Shown in pieces: positions 33,691-45,257 of a stretch of 64,000 nucleotides of DNA. How positions within the stretch are numbered: the stretch's first letter is position 1; each line of letters begins with the position of its first letter. Source of the stretch: Trebouxia sp. TZW2008. Its lineage: Eukaryota > Chlorophyta > Trebouxiophyceae > Trebouxiales > Trebouxiaceae. The notes below the pieces were generated by a model. The model did no database searches. It saw only the letters and a list, made by a program, of their open reading frames with translations, and had not been told where the DNA came from. Position numbers and translations under genes: made by a program. The DNA is taken from assembly GCA_002118135.1 (NCBI GenBank), contig BDIU01000126.1, positions 186,001-250,000 of the forward strand, written 5' to 3'.

Positions 33691-36600
33691 TCAGCCAAAC
33701 TTGAAAGAAAACGGGCTCTGCTGCTGTGATACTGCTTGGTTATCATTGAACAGCGCTGACAGCTGAACAGACGGTTTGGATGCCTGCTTCTGCCGCTGCA
33801 ATTTCCGCATCTCGTCTAGCGCCTGCACAGGCCTTCACTGTTCAGCTAACATTGTTGACCACGCTTGGGGGTGAGCAATACATCAGCACGACTGGTATGC
33901 AGCATGATGTGGGGAGTGAGCAATGCATCAGCATCCCACGCAAAGCTCATGACTGATATGCAGCATGATGTGATACCTTTCTGCCTGGGAGGAATGCATC
34001 ACCAGCATATTATGCATTCCTCCCATGAATGCCAGCAACGTCAGCAAGCTACAACATGACTGTCACACCTCCAAGTTCTGTTTTCAAGTTTTGTTTGGGG
34101 CCAGGCAATTTCTGTGTGTTACAATGGCAGCTCACCTCAGGGTGTTTCTGCTCCAGAGCGCATACAAAGGCATCATGTAAACGACCTCTTTGCTCAAATG
34201 GGCAGCCAGACACCATCTCTGTGCGGCCTTCCTTGAGGAAGTTCAAGACGTGCTGCAAGTTGGCAGAGCTGACGTAGTTTTGTGTAACTGCTATACACTC
34301 CTGAAGAACCAGCACAGTGTAATCAGGTGCATCAAGCTGAACATGCTAATAGTATGATGATGCCTGCCAACATAGCTGCAGTTACGCAGGCCGTCAACAA
34401 TGACAGTAGATCAACTCCTCTGGAAAGTATCTCAAAAGATGACTTTGAAATGTCCAGCAGGGTGTGCTGTCACACGCGTTAACAGACATGTGCCACCCAT
34501 GCCAATGAATGGCACAAATGCAAATGCCTCGTGTGCATCTGCCGAAGGACATGCTATACATGCAGATTTTCTGTGACATTCACAATCATGCAGGGGCAGG
34601 AAATTTACCTCAAGGTTGAGGGCCATATGCCACCAGCCCCTAGGGACGAACAAAACCTCTCCTGCCCTGCAGATACCTTCCAAGGGCTGAAAGGGCCCTT
34701 GCTGAGTATCCTTGTAGAAGTTGAGAAACCACTCGATGAGGGACACTGGGCACGCCACATCTGCTCCATCATCACTTGCATGTACACCTGGTCGCATGCA
34801 GAAATATTAAAATCATTACACGCCTGGCCAATGTTGATGCAGAGGGCTACAATAACATACGCAGCACCATACCTTGCTGCTGGTTGAAAGAATGTTTCAA
34901 ACCAGAGGCAGCATTGGCAATGCACCAAGCTGGGACAAACCTTCAGCTACCTGGTCTTGAGGCAGCAATGGCAATTGTTGTGCATGCAAGACTTGTCAGA
35001 TATGCTGTCTATGGGCTGTGTACATGGGAAATGTCTGTATAGGCATGGAAAGGTGTAGGTATGTCCTGGGCGTCCTGCAAATGACATCTCTTGACTTTCG
35101 AGTTTGCTCTACTTTGCAGGTTGGGGGGTTATCCTGTCTGACGAAGCCACTTTTGAGCAGTCATGGCAAATGCGGATCCACTGCATAGTACACAGGATGC
35201 AGGCCAATGCCGTATATATGATGAAAATGAATATACTATTTTCTTAAAATGATTCTGAATATGGATACATCATGTTTCCTCTGTTCAGAATGTGCATAGG
35301 GTGTGGAGGATTTCATTTTTGCTTATTCTGCATATCTACAGGCAACATACCATTTCAAACAGCAAAATTTTGGCCATCACAGCCTTGAACGCATAACAGG
35401 CAGCAAGCTGTCCATGCCACCCCTGGGGGGACATGGGGAGAGTACATAATCTTTCAGACGTGTCTCGCTCTGCACCATCTTGAGAATTGTCCCATTCAGA
35501 ACAGCAATACTCGAATGGTAACAGCAAGTAATGCTTCATTGCAGTACACATGTGCGTGCAGAAAATGCCACACCTGGAGGCACAACATGGGGAGGGTACA
35601 TGATCCATTTCTTGGAGCCTGTGACAACTGCATTCCAGGCAGAGGTGGCATTTGGGTCCTGATGAAAAGTAGAGCCAGCCTTGGCCAGCCATTGTCTATT
35701 TTGACCAACTTTTGATTCATGACATGCTGTGCAACATGCATGCACATGCGATGAATACTGCACCTGGAGGCAGAACATGGGGAGGGTACATTATCCATTT
35801 CTTGGAGCCTGTGACGACTGCATTCCAGGCAGAGGTGGCATTTGGGTCCTTGTGAAAGGTAGAGCCTGAACGCGGGGGACCCATAATGAGCCACCGGTAA
35901 TCAGGCCGATCCTCCTCTCCCAAAGCAGCAAACAGGTCCTCATCAAAGAATTCAGGCACCTGCAAATGGCATACTTGTTATGCTTGTTACGACCATGGCA
36001 TGCAGTCTTTATGGAAGGTGGAGCCTGAGCAGGGGGGGACCCATGATGAGCGACCTGTAGTCAGGCCTCCCCTTCTCCCCCAAAGCAGCAAATAGATTCT
36101 CATTAAAGTATCTTGAGACCTGTAAATGACGTGCTTGCTGTGACGCGTATCACAATTATAGCATGGAGGCTTTGTGAAAGGTACAGCTGAAGGTGCCGTG
36201 TGAGACAGCAAGTCAGCATGATACAAGCAACTTGGCCACACTTGAGTGCATGGAGACGGGTTGCTAGCTCGATCACGCCGCAAACGCTGCCATCAGGCGG
36301 CAACTGTTTGTGTGCAGTGAATCTATGCATGCAATGGCTTATGCTGAGAAGCAGATTGTGACATGTAGTGGGACAAGCTGGCCTGGCAGGACATGACTTG
36401 GTTCACACGCATCCAGCATCTGTGCTAGAATGTGTAACACACTAATGTTGCTATCATCGTGCTATAGAGTGACAAGCAATGCATATTGAATATGCAAGCT
36501 ACCTGGTAATCTGCTGCCAGCTGTGGCGCTTTGTGAGCGAAGTGCTTGTCAAAAAGGTACAGAGGCATTTCATCCTTGGATTGCCGGCTGTATGCCAGAA

Positions 36601-38335
36601 AGTTGTCAAAGCTCATGGGGTAGTCTCCAGCCAGGATCTGCTGTCCCCTGAAAGCCTTTTTGAGGTACTTTTGGGTCCATTTGCATAAAGCTGGCCAGTT
36701 GCTTACCTGCACACATAAGCAGGCATAATCAGTATCAGCTCAGCCGCCGCATAAGTCACCAGATGGTGCTTCAGCTTACACTCTCTGCTCAGGATGATTA
36801 TGACAGCAGGAAAGAACCGCAATACTGGGTTTAAAATCTGCCAAACGTGCTCAACACACTGTTTTTCGCAGACTTGTCATATTCCCAGACGTGCTTCAGC
36901 TGCAGGCTCAAAAGTGCATAGGACAAGCTGACTCAGCTCTGGTACAAGGCAAACTTGAGTGCAGTGTCCAACAGCTGGTTCATGCAAGAATGCTTAGGAG
37001 CTCATCATGCTCTACGCAGCACAACGGTGAGCAGACATTGCAGACAGCAGCACAGATGCTGACCGCATTCTGCAGGATGACTGGCTTGTTAGGCAACTCA
37101 TACTGCTGCCCTGACCAGCGTGCTTCAGCATCAACAAAACCAGCCAGCTATGCGTGTAGACAAGAAGAAATCAGGCTAAGTGTCAGGACAGCTGACCCAT
37201 TTCAAAATGCTGTCAGGACCGACATGACATGAACAAACCCAAGCACAGCAGAAACTGTAGCAATGCATAGATACTGACCGCATTTTGCAGAATGACTGGC
37301 TTATTGGGCAACTCATACTGCTGCCGGAATGCTTCCTTGGACAGTGAATCTCTTCTGTCTATGGTGTCCCTCTTGAGCCAAGAAGGATGAAGTGGCACAG
37401 TGGAGCAGTGCCAGGGCTGATACAACAGGTCAGAGTAAAAGCCCTGGACCTTGAAGGGCGTTTTGGTGTATAGATCATGTGCTGGGTTTGAGACTTTAAT
37501 GTATGTCTGTTTCCATGAGTGCTGATAGCGCCACTTGCCTTCCAGCTCACATGCCTGGCAAATGACAACAATGCAAACTTATGCTATTTGAATTCAACAA
37601 TAAAGGCATTTGTCCAAAATTGAAAGCTTTGTGTCCAGTTGATGACAGTAGAAGCAGTTTTGATCATGATTGTCAGCATTCCGTCAATCTCAATGCATCC
37701 ATGCAGGGCAAGCGTGTGCCATGCTTATGAGCTGAGGTTTTCTCAATCTTCAGCAAGTCAGCCTTCATTGTTGCTTTTACAAGCTGTGCAGTTGTTTTGC
37801 AGGTGGCATGCTGATGGGTTGCATGCTGCTTGCTTTGCAACCGAAGAAAGTTTTGTTTCAACATCAAGCAGGTAAGAGTATTAGGGTTTGACAAGTTGCA
37901 AGAAAGCCATCATTACAGCGCTGATGACTGTTGTCAGCCCACCTCAAGTGTCAGGGCTCGCCACAGATCTTCATGGTTGCTGAAGCAGTACAGGGCTCTG
38001 TTGGTGCAAGCGAGTCGGCCCAGTGTCTCAGCCGGCAACATGCCCAGGACTTGCATGAGCAGCTCATCATTCAAACGGCTCAGCTTTCCAAGACCTGGGC
38101 CAAAGTCAGGCAGCTTGGCAATATGCAGAGGTCAAGACAGCAGGTCATTCACACGGCCGCGCAGAGCTGCGTCTTTGCTGCATCGTTGAATTGACAAAAG
38201 TCTGCAAGGCGCTGTGTGCTTTGCAGTACCTGAGTTGCGTGTGTCTTTGCCCATGGCAAGCAGGTAGTTGCCCCAGGGCTCAACACCTTGCGGATGCTGC
38301 TGAGCATGTGGGGAGGAATGAAGTGAAGCGCCCAT
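33691..38335 (-). CDS. F-box/JmjC-domain oxygenase, plant JMJ21 / JMJD6 type
   Basis: Exons 38335-38230, 38094-37943, 37554-37279, 36706-36503, 35959-35764, 34787-34609, 34300-34136 and 33822-33691 give 469 aa, all junctions GT-AG and in phase. Residues ~36-86 are an F-box (LSRLNDELLMQVLGMLP ... HE DLWRALTLE), followed by the WRYQHSWKQTY and FYSDLLYQPWHCSTV segments and ERDNIDRR-like KRDTIDRRDSLS. The JmjC fold has the Fe(II) triad: H282-K-D284 (HxD) and H365 in PRGWWHMALNLE, plus AVTQNYV after it. JMJD6-type enzymes are 2-oxoglutarate dioxygenases acting on Lys or Arg of proteins; the F-box suggests SCF association. Substrate is unknown. Introns 3 and 5 carry exon-edge copies. It is divergently arranged with THG1. 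Confidence 0.93.
35395..35695 (-). repeat. Copies of JMJ21-like exon-5 3' part in intron 5
   Basis: 35572-35695 repeats the last ~115 nt of exon 5 almost exactly (GSTFHQDPNATSAWNAVVTG ... PPHVVPPG) with an in-phase donor CCAG|GTGTGG, but no obvious acceptor. 35395-35450 is a shorter copy of the same edge. Confidence 0.9.
35985..36185 (-). repeat. Copies of JMJ21-like exon-5 5' part in intron 4
   Basis: 36000-36125 repeats the first ~110 nt of exon 5 (PDYR.LIMGP.. on the minus strand) and its acceptor with several substitutions; a shorter scrap ('tttgtgaaaggtacagc') lies at 36170-36186. Confidence 0.75.
37058..37135 (-). repeat. Copy of JMJ21-like exon-3 3' edge in intron 3
   Basis: Repeats the last ~55 nt of exon 3 (QQYELPNKPVILQNA) with the donor AATGCG|GTCAGC, about 200 bp downstream of the real exon end at 37279. 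Confidence 0.85.
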
Positions 38336-38571
38336 TGATCAGGCGAGCGCTTTGCGCAACCTTTTGCTTCTGCGCAGCGCTGAACAGTTGACCGATTCGC
38401 AGGCCGAAACGCTTCTGCAGTCTGCTGGCGTTGAATGTTGGCGTTTTGAGCTGCGACTGCTCCTCAGACAACTCGATACTGCGCACAGCAGCGGCTTTGA
38501 ATTCAGACCTGTCCGTCCTTCCCAGGTCATCAATGCAATAACCTCGATGTCGAGGGGAGAGTCCGCGCAAA
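38336..38571. promoter_or_regulatory. Bidirectional promoter, JMJ21-like / THG1
   Basis: The start codons of the two divergent genes are only 236 bp apart, so this interval should hold both promoters and leaders. An open stretch on the minus strand through it (to 38807) reads across the start region and is not supported as coding. Confidence 0.6.
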
Positions 38572-40764
38572 ATGGCCAAAAGCCGTTTTGAATACGTCAA
38601 AAACTTTGAGCTTGACGACACTTTGTTACCAAGTTGCTGGATTGTCATCAGGCTTGATGGCAAAGGCTTTACGAAGTGAGAACAAGCTTGACTGCTCACA
38701 TTGTCATACGCAGCAGGGTCAAGGTGGCAAAGTCCAAGCTTGTTGTGCAGGTTTTCTGAACAACACAAATTTGAAAAGCCAAATGATGTCAGGTCACTTG
38801 ATCTCATGAATCATGCTGCCAAGGTCTATTTCTGTAGATGAGGACTGTATGCGGCTGCTGCCACGCAAACGTTGACAAATGCATGCACAAGTGCAGGAGG
38901 TTCTTACCTTGTTCAGCGACATCAAACTTGCATATGGTGAGAGTGATGAATACAGCTTTGTGTTGCGGAAAGAGACAACACTCTATGGTGAGCTTTTGCT
39001 CACACTTGGTATGTTATGACCATGCATATTCAATGCAACAAGCTGTTTGCACAGACACCAGATGTTGTTGTGCCACTTGACTCTGTCTTCACTTGTGACA
39101 CTGTGTAGATGTCTGACTTTACAACATTGCAGACACCAGACGCAGTTGAGCCAGTCTGCTCTGAATTTGCTCATGACATTTGTTGAGAACATTTAAGGGA
39201 AGGCGTGCCATGCAACATGCAGGAAGGCGCAGCGCAAAGCTTGTTTCGGTGATTGTGTCAGCCTTCACAGCGTCCTTTGTCCAATCCTGGACACTCTTCT
39301 TCCCAGAGCAACCACTCTTGAGTTTACCCATCTTTGATGGTAGAGCAGTCTGCTACCCCACTGATGCCATTCTGCGGGACTACCTGGCATGGCGTCAAAC
39401 GGACACTCATGTCAACAATCAGGTCTGCCACTGAAAGAAAAGAAAACACAAGATAAGTCTGCACCACTAATCGGCATAATGGGAGATTGTGTCAACAAAG
39501 GCAATACGTGTCTGCCATTGACTTCAAGCAATCAGTGAATGACATAATCAGCTACTGTTACTGTCCTTGGCACCCGACAGAGGCATCAGCAGACAGCATC
39601 AAACATGCACATAACTTGCCTTGTATGCGTCACATGTGCACTCCTACAGCAGATGATGGATATCATCTTATGCGTATCTTGTCCTGGCAACTTACACCAA
39701 ACTTTGGCTACAGTTCAGCATTGAAGCGATTTGGAAGTGGGGATGTGCTGGTCACATGTTGTTGCTGCAGTGCAGTATAACACATGCTTCTGGACGCTCA
39801 TTCAGCAGGATGGCAAAACTCCAGCAGAGGCGCAAAGGCTGTTGAAGGTACAGTGAAATCCCCTGAATGTAAGGACATTTGTGATGCAAGGACAATGCCA
39901 TTGCAAACCAAACACTGTATTCTGACTGCAACGACACCACGACAATTCAGTATACAGACAATGCTCTTGGTGGCAGAACAAAAGCAATTGTCATAAAGAG
40001 AAGTCACTGTATTGAAGCTGACCATGTCTGCAAATAAGGAGCCTTTACTTGCATGCATGCAAGCCACACAATGCTATACATGAGCATGTTCACTGCTTGA
40101 GTCTGACAGCTTCTGCTTTGTTTTTGACATATGAACTTGAAATTGACATTTGATTGCTGCATGCAATGCAGGGCACGTCCACTGGTGACAAGAATGAAAT
40201 CTTATGGCTACATCAAATCAACTATCAACTTCTGCCAGAGCAGTTCAGAAAGGTACTGATTAGGCAATTGTCTGCAATGTCACATGCAGCATACACTGCT
40301 CAGTTTCATGAAGCTGAGCTGTGTGCCTTTCTGACAGCTTGGTCTAGCATGTCAGGACGACCTCAATTCTGTCTACAGCATGTACAGCTAAGTTGCTCTG
40401 GACATACATGGTGCTTGCATTGTGTGTGCTTGCAGCATTTACCGCTAAGCCGATGCTTTTGCTCAGGGAACCACCATTATTGGGCACAATGTCTGCTTGC
40501 AGCATGTACTTCGTGAACATCATGAAACAATGCTTTTGGTCAGGAAACCACCACTATCAGGCAGGATGTGTTCTTGCAGCATGTACTTCATGAAGCAATG
40601 CTTTTGCTCAGGGAACCACCATTATCAGGCAGAAGCAGATGCAAGTGGTCAAACATCAGACTGACGGCACCCCAGTTGAGCGCCTTGTTATCACGCCTCT
40701 GGTGCTGTATGAGGACATCATTTCAGACAGTTTCTGGGAGCAGCATGGGGACGTGCTACAATAG
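38572..40764 (+). CDS. THG1: tRNA-His guanylyltransferase
   Basis: Exons 38572-38675, 38751-38823, 38897-38987, 39223-39422, 39776-39847, 40172-40252 and 40612-40764 give 257 aa in phase. The enzyme adds the extra G(-1) to the 5' end of tRNA-His by 3'-5' polymerisation, needed for histidyl-tRNA synthetase recognition. The two-metal Asp residues sit at D29 (RLDGKGF) and D76 (YGESDEYSF), the same positions as in the human enzyme. Also present: [46 protein letters not shown] and [12 protein letters not shown]. The ATG is the only one that gives the canonical [11 protein letters not shown]-terminus. The last exon has two decoy copies of its start upstream. A TGTAA motif is at 40974-40978. Confidence 0.95.
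40436..40640 (+). repeat. Tandem copies of the THG1 last-exon 5' edge
   Basis: The acceptor plus exon start 'gctcagggaaccaccatta' occurs near 40463, in altered form near 40535 ('ggtcaggaaaccaccacta'), and at the real site 40605. Units are ~72-75 bp and include the preceding 'cttgcagcatgtacttc' intron words. Only the last copy continues into the full final exon. Confidence 0.85.
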
Positions 40765-41680
40765 TGTTTCATGATGCAGTCCAACCATCTGAGCAGAGCT
40801 TGGGTGTAGTCAGGTGTGGAAAGCATACCCTCCTTCAGCGTGCAAGCGCAACGCCCGGCAGCTTTGTATAAGCTAAACCAGTGCAAAGTTGTAGACAGTC
40901 TTTGCTTGGCAGATGCATTGCATAGCAAAAGCAGTCAGCAACGACTCCTCAGATGAAATGCGGAGAGCGCACATGTAAATGCCCTTATGATCAGCATCCT
41001 TAGTTGCCAGCCATGCCTACTCAAGCATGCTGTTCCAAGCTGACATTCTTTGAATGGTGTTGTGACTTACAGACATGTCACACGTGAGAGGCAACTTTTT
41101 TTGCCTGTAAAAGCGACTTGGTGCTCGGCTTCCCGCAAATGTTTCACGCAGACTTGATTGCTCCTCTGGTGAGTTGCGTTGAGTTGCTCAACTTTTGCAA
41201 CTCATGCAGTGCGCATTGCTGTTACATTCCAATGCCGTGACACAGTCAGCGAGCTGTCTCAAGGAAATGGCAAGCTTCAGTGCTCCGATGAAGTTGAATG
41301 GTGGGCTCAAGTGAGGGCAAAGTCGACTGGGCTGCATCTCACTGCTTCATAGCCTGGCCAAACTTCACTCATGCACTTCAGATTTTCACACAGTGCCACA
41401 TTCACAGCAAAACGTTACTAGGTCATGTAAAATACAGAGTCAACCTATAACAGGGCATAGTGCATTCCATTGTAGGGCAGGCGAACTTCCAGGCACACAG
41501 TAATCCACACGCTCCAGAAAAGAGACTGTAATACTCCGCCAAAAGAGAAAAACCTGGTCTTCAGAAAATTCTGTACATCAAACAGCAAAAATGAAAACGT
41601 GCCCAAGAATTGAGCTGCCTCGTTTGTTTTCACACAGATCAAAACTGAATGATCGAGGCGGGCAATGCTGGTGATATATA
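40765..41680. other. Intergenic region between convergent genes
   Basis: About 0.9 kb between the stops of THG1 and the two-RRM gene. No gene or RNA was recognised. Confidence 0.4.
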
Positions 41681-43898
41681 CTAGTGAGTCATCCTCATTC
41701 GTTTGTCTTCTTGCTGCTGCTGCTGCTGCTGCTTGTTCAAAAAGGCAGCAGCAGCTGCTGCAGCATTAGCATTCGCACTGTTGTGCTGCTGTACATCTTC
41801 ATACCCACGCTTCAAGTTCAAACTAGGTGACGCCCTTCCAGAGCTTGGGCCACTTGAAGCACAACTTTGGCTTGCCATACGGGGTCCTGCAGCTGCTGAC
41901 CTGGCAGGCATAGGATGATACCCAGCCTGCTGAAGTGCATGCGGTTGTGGATGCGCATGCATCATCGGCACTGATGCTGGAGCTCCCCCATAACCCTGTG
42001 CATTTGTTTGGTGCATCGCCTGCTGCTGAGGCATCGGCTGCGGCTGATGCTGAGGTATCATTGCATGCGACATGTTTGCCATGAGATGCTGCTGAATCTC
42101 TGCTGGGGAAGGGCCCATTTGCACTGGCGGCACCTGCCCTTGCTGGGCACCTGACATCTGTGCGGATGCTGCCACTGCCAGAGCTGGCTGTGCTAAAGGT
42201 GGCGAGCCTGAGCCGCCAGAATGGCTCTGCCCATGACTTCTTAGCTGTGCTGGCTGCTGTGCTGGTTGTTGTGCCACCTCTGCATGCCTATCTGAGTGCC
42301 TGCTGCTGGTGCGTGCCTGACTTTGTGAGCCGCCAGGCGAGTTTGTGTCCCCCGTGCGAGACGGCGACGGCGTCTTGCTGCCGCTGTTGCTGTCCTGCTC
42401 CCTCTGCAAGCCATTTGTATGGATGGCTGTCTTTGAGGGCCGCACTCTGACTGTGGCACTGCCCAGCACCTACATCATATGCAAGTTCAGCACATGTACT
42501 GCATCAACTACTGACAGGGCGCATACTGCTTTGCATACAGTGTGAAGCTGACTGCTCCCTGAAACACTGCTAATATGCTATTGAGTTATGAAAGTCCCTA
42601 ATCCAGTTGCAAGTTCCAGTGCTTGCGTCAGGCAGGCTGCAGCGCTCAAAGACATCAGCATGTATATGACAGACAACCAGGAAGCATAGCTGGTCAGAGA
42701 CTTGCAAGACAGGTGAAAGCTGTCCTTGCCGTGTTGTCATATTCTCTGGCAGATCGTGCAGACTCCTTGGAGCCAAACTCTATCCATGCCTTCTTATTTC
42801 CAGTTGCACCTGCCAATCTGACAGCTGTGACCTGGCCACATACGTTGAAATATTCTGCCAAACCCTGCAATGCATGACATTGTATGTCAGCTCATGCAGC
42901 ACATTATGCATATTATTAGATTGCGCTAAGGACTGAAGCAACTGTTTTTGATGCCATGGACCACAGATCGACAATCGCATTGGTGATGCATTGCTCTTGC
43001 AGGACAAATCAGGCCTTAAGTCACCTGTTCATCCATTCCATCATCTACATTCTCTACGAAGACAGTCCTGATGACTTTATCAGGGTCCTGGTGGGGTCGT
43101 TTGGTTTTGAGCGCAGCTGGAGTCTGCACTCCTGACATGGGAAGCAGCATGTTGAAAGCTGGCAACTGCATGAGCCTAGCCTGGGCCTGTGCCTGTATGA
43201 GGTTGATTGCCATGAAATCATTGCCCTGCCTCTGTTCAGGAGCACTGCGAGCGGGCGCCTTTGCCATACTGACTCGGATCTGCCTATCTCCAAGCTGAAG
43301 GCCATTCATTGCCAAGGCTGTGATTGCTTGCCTACAGAAACAAATATGTCTTGAAATATACCTCAACACGTTTCTGCTCATCTAATGGTGGTGCTGAAGA
43401 CACTGACAGCAGCTGTAAAAGAGGGATGAGAAACACTCACTGTGCGTCTGCAAACTCCACAAAGCAGTACACAGTATCATAGCCTTTCTTCCTGCATACA
43501 GAAACAATAACAGTCAGCCTCTGAGTCAGTTGCAGCGAAGTCAGGGGCTCACAGCACGGATGTTAATCAAGGCTCAAGGACGCCTGGTAGGCTACTCCGA
43601 CCGACAGGCTTGTTCTGAGCGCTTCACATTGCAAGCATACGAGGCTTGAGAAGTGTTGCTCAAGTGGCAGGAAGGAGCCTTGCTGCAAGACCGACACTCA
43701 CCCGGCCATCCTAACTTGTGTGACAAGCCCGCAGTTTTCGAAAATGCTTCTGAGCATAGACTCGTCCACTGTAGCCCCGACGTTGCCGACATAAACTGTT
43801 CGGTCAGCCTGCAGGGGTGGCGAGGTGAGGGGAGGGTTGCGGAAAACCGGCAGAGGTCTAGTTGAGGCATCGTTTATCGGGCTGCCTCAACTTACCAT
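41681..43898 (-). CDS. Two-RRM RNA-binding protein with Gln/Pro/Ala-rich tail
   Basis: Exons 43898-43896 (the ATG only), 43808-43702, 43491-43441, 43331-43025, 42864-42730 and 42469-41681 give 463 aa. RRM1 starts at once (MADRTVYVGNVGATVDES) with RNP1-like YCFVEFAD; RRM2 has RTVFVENVDD and KAWIEFGS. RRM2 ends VLGSATVRVRPSKTAI, the wording found at the end of RRMs in plant CID8-13 proteins, which bind RNA and poly(A)-binding protein; the closest subfamily is uncertain and no PAM2 motif was seen. The tail is disordered, rich in Ser, Gln, Pro and Ala, with poly-Ala and poly-Gln runs. The first coding exon is just ATG before GTAAGT. Intron 5 uses a GC donor (ACG|GCAAGG). Confidence 0.85.
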
Positions 43899-45240
43899 AG
43901 GGGAGCAGGCAGGGGAGTGGACTCAAGATCGTCGGGGATCACGTTAAGGGCTCCGGTGCCAGGGTGTTTGCGGGTGCTGGGGAACGACCATGTCGGGGTC
44001 AGCTTGAGCGCAAGAGCATGACACTTTGACGCTACTCGCTTTGAGCGTGAGCGGCGACGTACTAACCGCCTCTCGGCCCGACAAGGCTCAGCAAAATTAG
44101 ATATCTATACATTCAGTGTCCTAGATAGGCTAAATTGCAACATTTTTGCCACGTGTGATACACAGTCACGACGGGGCAGCGGTTGAGCCTTTCACACAGG
44201 CCAGTCCTGCTTGATGCAGTTTTCGCAGTTGCTTGCCAGACAAGATGATGAGCAAAATTTGTGCAGTTGTCTGGACCTGTTGTGCCTTTGACCTGCAATT
44301 GCCTCACGTGCTGGGAAGTGCTCATGCAAAATATGGCATCAATTGTTCGTCAGCTACGCTCTGAATATTGGTGTTTCATGACAATCACAATTTCGTGGAT
44401 GCGCATTTCACAACCCTGCAGACACTGATCTTACAGATTGCACACTTGCATGCACACATTCATGCTCACCAGTCTTGCATGTCAGTAGTGCACCCTTCTC
44501 AAGCAGAAGATGTCAGCTGCAGCATGTTGCCCATCTAATCATGACCCTTCTTTGCACATGTCATACCGCAAATGCAAAGCCGCATGCATAGTAGCAGGTG
44601 AGCTTGCCAGGCATGTAGAATACGAATTGTTGACGTGCACTTCCCATCACTGCAACACGTGTATCTCAGTTGACTGGTTTACAAGCTTTGATGGTGCACA
44701 CGCAGTATCATTTCAGCTCGCAGCACCAGCAAAGGTTTTTTACAATCTATTTGTGCATGCGCACAAGTGTAACTCACGTGAACATGAAGCATTGGAAGAG
44801 TCTGCCAGAACTGTGCATCATCTGTCTGTGCATCATCCTCAAAATGGTATGGATCAACTGATGGGGTGCCAATGATGTGCAGAGCCTCGTGCCAGACAAA
44901 TCCCGTGGATGGATGGTGTGCATGCCCAGAGCAGTGACTGCATGCCCAGCTATGCATCAAGGGATGCACAGCCATCACGGCACAATGTGTTGATGCAGCA
45001 ACATGAGTAAGCCTGCAGCGGAGATTGGCACGTCAGCAGAAGCTTTTAAGCGAGTTTTGCTCAATGCAACTTGCAGGTTGTATACGCATGTTGCTGCCAA
45101 CATAGCTGGTGAAGGGCAAGTTGAGAAGTGGGGTTTTGTACCTGGCCGTTATCTGCAGGGTTCAAAACCTATCGGGACATCAAACGCCTGGTGCCTCTGC
45201 ATAGTGCACAAAAGCTTGGAAATGTGAATGATTCACATTG
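43899..45240. other. Intergenic region, partly CG-rich
   Basis: The first ~200 bp is CG-rich and is likely the 5' leader/promoter of the two-RRM gene. The rest (44100-45240) has only short overlapping frames, including 44510-44875, with no family resemblance. Nothing else was recognised. Confidence 0.4.
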
Positions 45241-45257
45241 GAAACACATATCTTGCA

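Noticed and set aside
34432..34797. 121-codon minus-strand ORF taken as a complete small gene
   Set aside because: It is JMJ21-like exon 6 (34787-34609) plus intron read-through, not a separate gene.
44510..44875. 121-codon plus-strand ORF in the 44-kb intergenic region
   Set aside because: Cys/His-rich by chance composition, no zinc-finger spacing, no homologous pattern, and an equally long antisense frame.
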